In this document: in pieces, positions 61,456-64,000 of the stretch
Layout: every line of letters starts with the position of its first letter
Position numbering within the stretch: position 1 is the first letter of the stretch
NCBI GenBank assembly: GCA_930367205.1
Contig: OV884015.1
Location: forward strand, 32,665,288 to 32,729,287
Direction: 5' to 3'
Origin: Acanthosoma haemorrhoidale
Lineage: Eukaryota; Arthropoda; Insecta; Hemiptera; Acanthosomatidae
DNA: 64,000 nucleotides
Made by a program: the position numbers and the translations under genes
Notes under the pieces: model-generated
Seen by the model: the letters and a program-made list of their open reading frames with translations, nothing else
What the model was told of the DNA's origin: nothing
Database searches by the model: none

Positions 61456-62923
61456 TACCGCAGACAACACCGCTAGGACAGGTAACTACCACGAACCTCA
61501 GCAGCTGAGGACAGGTCAGAACTATATGTTTGTCTCCCCGAAGCAGCTTAAGGCGATTCTTCGCCGGTGTCAGGGAAACCGAGCACCAGGGGGCGACGGG
61601 ATACAAACGGTATTGCTGAAACAGCTGCCGAGGAGAGGGATTGCCCAACTTGTTAACCTGTACAATTCATGTATCAGGTTGCGATACTTCCCGACAGCGT
61701 GGAAACAAGCTATCTTGTTCCCGCTGCGCAAGCCCACAAAGAGAGGCGACCACCCAGCCCACTATCGCCCGATCAGTCTTCTCCCTCACATGGGGAAGAT
61801 TCTCGAAAAGATAATACTAAACTACCTGAAGGGGTTCTGTTCGGAAAATGCTATCATTCCGTATGAGCAGACAGGTTTTCAGGCTCATCTGAGTACAGAA
61901 CATCCGCTCGTGAAGGTACAAACGGAAGCCACCCTTGGTATCAACAAGAATACAGCAACTGCTATGATCTCGTTGGACTGCACACAGGCTTTCGACTCAG
62001 TGTCCCACGGGATGCTGTGCCGACAGCTTTGTGACTGGGAATGCCCAGAGCAGCTATATACCATGTTGGTTTCGTTCTTGAAGAACAGATCGGTGAGGGT
62101 ACGGGTGGGTGATTGCCTCTCTAACCCATTCCCTCTGACTTGTGGAGTTCCTCAAGGAGCGGTTCTATCTCCGGTTCTTTTCAGTATGTACACATCTGAA
62201 ATTGTTGGGACAAACTATCAGAAAGCTACTGTAATCGCTTTCGCCGACGACATTGCGGTTTACAGCAGCAGCATGAGTGCACAAAGAGCTCTTACACACG
62301 CCGAGTCAGTTTGTAACGTTATCAGTGACAGACTGGGCATGTTAAACATCAGCGTAAACGCCGGGAAGACCGACTGCGTAATCTTCTCCCTCCAAAAGGG
62401 GAAAAAATCCTTGCCAAATTCGTATAGCGTGGGAGGGCAAGAGAGCTCACCAGCTTTCTCAATGCACTATTTGGGTATAAAAATGGATAGGCATCTCCAT
62501 TTCTCTACTCATTTTAGTAATAAAATAGAAAAAGTACGACAAAGGTCTTACCGGCTATCGCACTTGCTAACTTCACCTAACCTGTCGCTTCGTCTTAAAT
62601 TGATGATATATAAATGTGTCCTCCGGCCAGCTCTGCTGTACGGTGCCCCACTATTTACCCACTTGACTGACAATACAGCCAAATGTCTCCAACACTTCCA
62701 GAATGGAATCATGCGAAAAGTGGTCCGACACACCTCTTTCGAGAGGTTGAAGAACGCTGACCTGCACCCGTTGCTTGGTGTGCCGTCGGTGGGTGAGTTC
62801 ATCCGCCGGAGACACATTAAGTTTTTTGACTCGTTGCAGCACCTGACAAATCCAGTGTTTAACACTATGACCCCGCCACCCCTCCCGCATCGATGGCAAC
62901 AGACTGTCGGGGAAAAATTATGA
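61456..62923 (+). CDS. LINE-A reverse transcriptase (5'-truncated ORF2)
   Basis: The frame is open from upstream host sequence. Codons before 61456 (an open stretch from 61430) are not part of the element, so no genuine start codon exists. About 488 residues remain. In order: LYNSCIRLRYFPTAWKQAI, HYRPISLLPHMGKILEKII, SLDCTQAFDSVSHGML, CGVPQGAVLSPVLFSMYTSE, the catalytic AFADDIAVYSS (about 62240-62272), ISVNAGKTDCVIFSL, HYLGIKMDRHLHF and SLRLKLMIYKCVLRPALLYG. This is a Jockey-type RT with thumb; there is no RNase H. The endonuclease and ORF1 are missing through truncation. The stop at 62921-62923 is followed by the 3' UTR. Confidence 0.9.
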
Positions 62924-62964
62924 TAAGAATTAGTATGTAAGTTAGTTTTAAGGTTGATCAAAAA

Positions 62965-62980
62965 GGTGAGCCCCATCACC
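62965..62980 (+). promoter_or_regulatory. LINE-A 3' UTR hairpin motif
   Basis: GGTGAGCCCCATCACC can form a 5-bp stem (GGTGA/TCACC) with a GCCCCA loop. It also occurs at 11381-11396, partly at 14211-14221 (minus) and in the 5' leader at 15161-15176 (minus). Function unknown; recognition by the element's own protein or RT is an inference. Confidence 0.6.
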
Positions 62981-63175
62981 TTATTAGTCAGTTTCGTCAA
63001 GTCACGTATAATTTATGTCATTATACTTGTTTATACATTATATAATTTCTATAAAATAACAAAACCTGTATATAATGTAGTGATGCTACAGGAAATACAA
63101 AATAATTTGTAAATAGATTCGCCTGAGGATCTATAATTATATATAATTATCTGTAAATTTAAAGGGGCTATGAAG

Positions 63176-63242
<67 letters not shown>
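63176..63242 (+). repeat. 67-base A tail of LINE-A
   Basis: An uninterrupted A run at the 3' end of the LINE-A insertion. Its last A is shared with the target duplication. The minus-strand poly-Phe frame is an artefact. Confidence 0.97.
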
Positions 63243-63243
<1 letters not shown>

Positions 63244-63254
63244 CAGAAACACCC

Positions 63255-64000
63255 AGCGAGTAGAATAACTTTACGCCTTTAAATATTGTTTACATTCGAC
63301 CACCATGTTAATAAAGTCAACAAATACCTCAATAAACTTCCGTTTGTCGTTTAAACGTTATAATTATGGTCACGTTAAAGGATATTTCTCACGATATGGC
63401 CTACATTAAGTGTTACAAGACATCTTGTAACAACGCACAAGAGAGCAATAGGAAAGGCGAACATTTTATATTTCGTTGGACCCTTGACCTGACAACCAGC
63501 AGTTTCTGCTCCAAAAATTTCTAATAATCTAAGAGATAGGCAAAAGTCTATTCTCCAAAATAAACATTATTTCTGGAGCGTTCATGAATCTAATGTAGAT
63601 CATAAATACACAGATAAAATAAAAATTTATTACTTATGAAAAAGGATGTTTTTTTTTATTAGTTCTTAAGTGTGATAATTTTGTGAGACTGGATGGTAGA
63701 GAAGAGCGGGGGTAGCAGCTCAAGCCGGATATAAAACAAATGACTAAATTTCTCTAATCTTGTGTTTTCGTTCATTTGAAAAGTTATATCGATTGATATA
63801 TTTTCAGTTATTCCCTAATAGACATTCTATATTTAAATTTACAAAAAGAGGTAAATTAAAAAGGTACAAAAGGTCATTTGAGCTCTTTGAAGAAGTGGCT
63901 GTACTAATCTCTATAGATCCGTTGGTTAAACTAATTCTGAACAAAGGCTTAGTAGAATTTATGCTAATTAAGGGATTAATGTTTTAAACGGATCCGTGAG
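63255..64000. other. No recognised gene
   Basis: AT-rich DNA to the window end. The frame at 63760-63987 has no recognisable domain. Confidence 0.5.

Larger units (their letters stand above)
61443..63254 (+). mobile_element. LINE-A copy, recent, 13-bp TSD and 67-A tail
   Basis: The element (61456-63241) lies between AGCAGAAACACCC at 61443-61455 and 63242-63254. It is 5'-truncated just before the RT domain. It carries an uninterrupted RT frame, a 3' UTR with the hairpin GGTGAGCCCCATCACC (62965-62980), the family terminus TAAAGGGGCTATGAAG and a pure A tail (63176-63242). The perfect duplication, long tail and open frame indicate a young insertion by target-primed reverse transcription. Confidence 0.95.

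Noticed and set aside
63049..63252. Poly-Phe frame on the minus strand
   Set aside because: Complement of the LINE-A A tail.

Overview
The window is AT-rich eukaryotic DNA that looks like an insect, or at least an arthropod. The evidence is a Ty3/gypsy element with AGTTAA...TTAACT long terminal repeats and a TATA target site, Jockey-like LINEs, a mariner remnant and two EGF-type exons with GT/AG borders. I cannot name the species. There are no bacterial-style genes, operons, CRISPR arrays or complete tRNA/rRNA genes. Almost everything recognisable is transposable-element DNA in non-coding sequence.

Layout. 1-8.7 kb: intergenic or intronic DNA with several 5'-truncated copies of one LINE family (here LINE-B). 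8.7-19.1 kb: four intact copies of a 0.6-0.95 kb solo-LTR-like family (here SL) with short target-site duplications (TSDs). One carries a nested, internally deleted LINE of a second family (here LINE-A). LINE-A and LINE-B fragments and an AAT-tailed LINE tail lie among them. 20.3-25.7 kb: a nearly complete Ty3/gypsy retrotransposon with gag, protease, RT, RNase H and integrase but no env. Its coding region has four frame changes, three of them in homopolymer runs, and one in-frame stop. 26.5-28.5 kb: two LINE-B copies with TSDs. 29.5-46 kb: mostly unrecognised AT-rich DNA with SL fragments, a 28-bp minisatellite, a GA microsatellite and one EGF-like exon (34.1 kb). 46.3-48.6 kb: a LINE-B copy with a 14-bp TSD, interrupted by an intact SL element. 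51-52.3 kb: a third LINE type on the minus strand. 55.7-56.3 kb: a mariner-type transposase pseudogene between inverted arms. 58.3 kb: a second EGF-like exon, phase-compatible with the first. 61.4-63.3 kb: a recent, 5'-truncated LINE-A copy with an intact RT frame, a 67-base A tail and a 13-bp TSD.

Interpretation. If the two EGF-like exons belong to one gene, much of 34-58 kb is a TE-filled intron of about 24 kb. Nested insertions give relative ages: LINE-B copies and SL elements were targets for later SL and LINE-A insertions. The gypsy element (near-identical LTRs) and the 61-63 kb LINE-A copy look youngest. I found no convincing new functional system. The best leads are a 16-nt hairpin motif in both the 5' leader and the 3' UTR of LINE-A, a minisatellite resembling a LINE 3' UTR, the SL family that appears here only without internal sequence, and the mariner fragment between inverted arms. 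Element names (SL, LINE-A, LINE-B, LINE-C) are local labels, not database names.
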